Assembly: GCA_903921835.1 (NCBI GenBank)
Contig: CAIXRL010000674.1
Span: forward strand, 1-8,190
DNA length: 8,190 nt
Source of the DNA: Candidatus Eiseniibacteriota bacterium
GTDB taxonomy: Bacteria; Eisenbacteria; RBG-16-71-46
Direction: 5' to 3'
Numbering within the stretch: position 1 is the stretch's first letter; every line of letters begins with the position of its first letter. The notes beneath the pieces were generated by a model. That model was given only the letters and a program-made list of their open reading frames with translations, did not search any database and had not been told where the DNA came from. Below, piece by piece: positions 7,031 to 8,190 of this stretch. Made by a program: the position numbers and the translations under genes.

Positions 7031-7267
7031 ATGGCAGCCACCCCCCCAAGAGCGCAGGGACCTGGCGCGACCGTCTGGCTGGCCGTCCTGATTGCGATCG
7101 CCGTGCTGGCCTTTTTCGGCTACCGCGCGGTCGCCCCGCACCCGAAGACGATCGTTCCGGCCGCGGCGCCCGCGCCCGCGCCGTTGCCGTCCATGGCCGG
7201 GGACAGCCTGCTGACGGTCCCGCCCGCGAATTCCAACCCGAAGCGCCGCGTCGTGCTCGTGGGTTGA
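7031..7267 (+). CDS. Small single-pass membrane protein of unknown function
   Basis: A 78-residue protein starting three bases after the PilX-like stop. GAAGGAG lies nine bases upstream, inside the preceding gene's last codons, so it reads as the last member of the operon. One transmembrane helix is clear (residues about 14-33, VWLAVLIAIAVLAFFGYRAV). It is followed by an Ala/Pro-rich linker (44-56) and a short tail ending NPKRRVVLVG. There is no prepilin motif, lipobox or cysteine. I do not recognise the family. Operon position suggests an accessory role in pilus assembly or anchoring, for example as a small inner-membrane partner, but nothing in the sequence proves it. Charge distribution does not settle the topology. 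Confidence 0.6.
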   Translation: MAATPPRAQGPGATVWLAVLIAIAVLAFFGYRAVAPHPKTIVPAAAPAPAPLPSMAGDSLLTVPPANSNPKRRVVLVG

Positions 7268-7376
7268 TCCGCGGCCGGACCTCGCGGCGGCCGGAGCGGC
7301 GGACCTGCTCCGGCCGTTCGCACGTCCGGGCCCCTCGCGCCCGGGCGCAGGCAGCCTGCGGGGGGCCGGATCGCGT
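7268..7376. other. Convergent intergenic region with GC-rich hairpins
   Basis: The 109 bases between the end of the pilin operon and the end of the deacetylase gene hold three inverted repeats: a perfect 10-bp stem (7288-7316), a 6-bp stem (7326-7331 with 7339-7344) and a 5-bp stem (7347-7359). No gene is seen. Confidence 0.6.
7288..7316. terminator. Probable bidirectional terminator hairpin without T-tract
   Basis: CGGCCGGAGC (7288-7297) and GCTCCGGCCG (7307-7316) are perfect inverted arms around a nine-base loop. The position, 21 bases after the last operon stop and between convergent genes, is what a terminator would have. It lacks a run of Ts on either strand, so it would be a non-canonical or Rho-assisted terminator, or an mRNA-stabilising end. 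Confidence 0.5.
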
Positions 7377-8039
7377 TCAGCCCCCGGAGGCCCACGCCGC
7401 GTCGGGCCGGGCACCCGGGCTCGCCAGCAACTCGCTCACCGTCACCGCGGCCAGCCCCATGCCTGCCGCCAGGGCGAGGACGCCCGCGGCCGCAGCGACC
7501 GACTGCGAGCGGTCGAAATCGCCGAGCCCGCTCGAGTCGTGCAGGATCACGATCGAACCCGGCCGCAGCGCGACGCGCACGCGCTCAACGATCGTCTGCA
7601 CGCCCGGGCGCTCGACGTCGCGCGGGTAGACGTCTCCCAGCACCGGCAGCAGTCCCAGCGCGCGTACGCGCACCGACTGGCCCGCGCGCAGCACGCCGAA
7701 CGGCGGCCGGTAGAGCCTTGGAGCGCGGCCCGCGACGGCGGTGGCGGCCTGGACGCCGCACGCGATCTCGTGCCGCACGACGGCCCACGGCACGAGCGGG
7801 GGCGGCAGGTGCCACTCCCCGTGCACGCCCAGCTCGTGGCCTGACGCGAGCGCGCGGGCCGCGATCGCGCCGTGCCGGCGCAGGTTCGGCGCGAGCGCGA
7901 AGAACGTCGCGCGCGCGCCCTCCGCGGCGAGCACCTCGAGCAGGCGCGGCGTCCACGTCGGGCTCGGGCCGTCGTCGAACGTGAGCGCGAAGCGGTCCGG
8001 TACACCATCGACGCGGGAGAGAACGACGGCAGCGGTCAT
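7377..8039 (-). CDS. NodB-like polysaccharide deacetylase (carbohydrate esterase family 4)
   Basis: A 220-residue protein that is almost only a NodB homology domain. The family removes N- or O-acetyl groups from chitin-oligosaccharides, peptidoglycan or other polysaccharides with a metal held by Asp-His-His. Motif 1 is TFDDGP (20-25; D22 base, D23 metal ligand). Motif 2 is HGEWH (73-77), with both metal His but Gly where Ser/Thr is usual. Motif 3 is RPPFG (111-115). Motif 4 is GDVYPRDVE (135-143), with Val replacing the usual Trp after Asp. Motif 5 is ILHD (165-168). No signal peptide or membrane segment precedes the domain, so it may act in the cytoplasm like NodB, which has a similar length, or on a precursor. 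The ATG has AGGGGAG five bases upstream. It converges with the pilin operon and appears to be a single gene. The substrate cannot be told. Confidence 0.94.
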   Translation of the reverse strand: MTAAVVLSRVDGVPDRFALTFDDGPSPTWTPRLLEVLAAEGARATFFALAPNLRRHGAIAARALASGHELGVHGEWHLPPPLVPWAVVRHEIACGVQAATAVAGRAPRLYRPPFGVLRAGQSVRVRALGLLPVLGDVYPRDVERPGVQTIVERVRVALRPGSIVILHDSSGLGDFDRSQSVAAAAGVLALAAGMGLAAVTVSELLASPGARPDAAWASGG

Positions 8040-8044
8040 GAGGG

Positions 8045-8051
8045 CTCCCCT
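8045..8051 (-). promoter_or_regulatory. Ribosome binding site of the deacetylase gene
   Basis: The minus strand carries AGGGGAG five bases before the ATG at 8039, fixing the start. No convincing -35/-10 pair is visible farther upstream. Confidence 0.6.
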
Positions 8052-8106
8052 AGCCCGGAGTATTCATGAGCCCGCGGCCTGCGAGCGCGATCTGCGCGTC
8101 ATCCGG

Positions 8107-8123
8107 ACCCACCTTCGGTGGGT
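8107..8123. repeat. Perfect small hairpin
   Basis: ACCCACC (8107-8113) and GGTGGGT (8117-8123) pair perfectly around a TTC loop. Its right half is part of the left arm of the larger inverted repeat. The right arm at the window edge is the start of what may be a second, inverted copy. Confidence 0.6.
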
Positions 8124-8190
8124 ACCCCGAAGCTCGACCGGCCGCTGTCCTCATCGTGTTGACAACACGGTTCCGGGGTACCCACCGAAG
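8113..8190. repeat. Perfect 17-base inverted repeat, right arm cut by the window edge
   Basis: CTTCGGTGGGTACCCCG (8113-8129) is repeated in exact inverse complement at 8174-8190, around 44 bases. The inner side ends in a mismatch (A8130 against C8173). The outer side may extend beyond the window. The arms contain the palindrome GGTACC. It could be a REP/MITE-like dispersed element, the border of a larger mobile element, or a regulatory stem-loop. Confidence 0.75.
8155..8169. repeat. Palindrome CGTGTT-GAC-AACACG between the inverted arms
   Basis: Six-base arms around GAC make an operator-like palindrome; allowing the central base, seven bases match on each side. It includes TTGACA (8159-8164), the sigma-70 -35 consensus reading right. 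The -10 position (about 8182-8187) lies in the GC-rich right arm and does not match, so a promoter is not supported. Confidence 0.45.

Noticed and set aside
5264..7414. A 716-codon minus-strand frame and a 798-codon plus-strand frame (5233-7629) over the PilX-like gene
   Set aside because: Both give low-complexity Arg/Gly/Asp/His-rich translations without motifs, while the PilX-like frame has an RBS, a pilin N-terminus and operon spacing.
8155..8169. Integron attC site in the right-edge repeat
   Set aside because: The core GTTGACA does not fit GTTRRRY, and the arm arrangement differs from attC.
8066..8190. Open rightward frame from an ATG at 8066 running to the window edge
   Set aside because: Forty-one codons without stop is uninformative at this GC content. 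There is no clear RBS, and the inverted repeat suggests noncoding sequence.
1..8190. CRISPR array, prophage or transposase gene
   Set aside because: No regularly spaced direct repeats, phage genes or transposase motifs are present; every long frame is explained by the genes listed.

Overview
This is a high-GC bacterial chromosome segment, apparently from a Gram-negative-type (diderm) lineage. It carries a 2-oxoglutarate dehydrogenase operon, a type IV pilus / type II secretion-like minor pseudopilin operon, and a NodB-type deacetylase. A pilin cluster ending in a large PilX-like protein with DUF4900-like features is what I associate with little-cultured phyla such as Candidatus Eisenbacteria, or with Deinococcus/Gemmatimonadota-like genomes. 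That placement is inference only; no marker gene is present.

Layout. (1) 1-3105, minus strand: sucA (E1, complete) followed by the start of sucB (E2, cut by the window edge). The two overlap by four bases, a translationally coupled TCA-cycle operon. (2) 3106-3502: a 397-base divergent intergenic region with an imperfect long hairpin, a sigma-54-like promoter candidate reading right, and two poly-G runs just before the first pilin start. (3) 3503-7267, plus strand: a tight five-gene operon of FimT/GspH-like, PilV/GspI-like, PilW/GspJ-like and PilX-like proteins and a 78-residue single-pass membrane protein. Gaps are -4, +2, +14 and +3 bases. (4) 7268-7376: convergent intergenic region with GC-rich hairpins. 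(5) 7377-8039, minus strand: a CE4 polysaccharide deacetylase of NodB size. (6) 8040-8190: noncoding as far as I can see, holding a perfect 17-base inverted repeat whose right arm ends exactly at the window edge, around an inner palindrome.

How the genes fit together. SucA and SucB are two of the three components of the complex that converts 2-oxoglutarate to succinyl-CoA. The four pilin-like proteins have the order and classes of the minor (pseudo)pilin set that primes type IV pilus or type II secretion pseudopilus assembly. No major pilin, PilY1, ATPase, secretin or prepilin peptidase is in the window. The deacetylase is transcribed toward the pilin operon and has no visible functional link to it.

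The points most worth a second look are the G9 tract inside the FimT gene and the G8/G9 runs at its ribosome binding site (possible phase variation), the unusual PilX-like tip protein, the unassigned small membrane protein, and the inverted repeat at the right edge.
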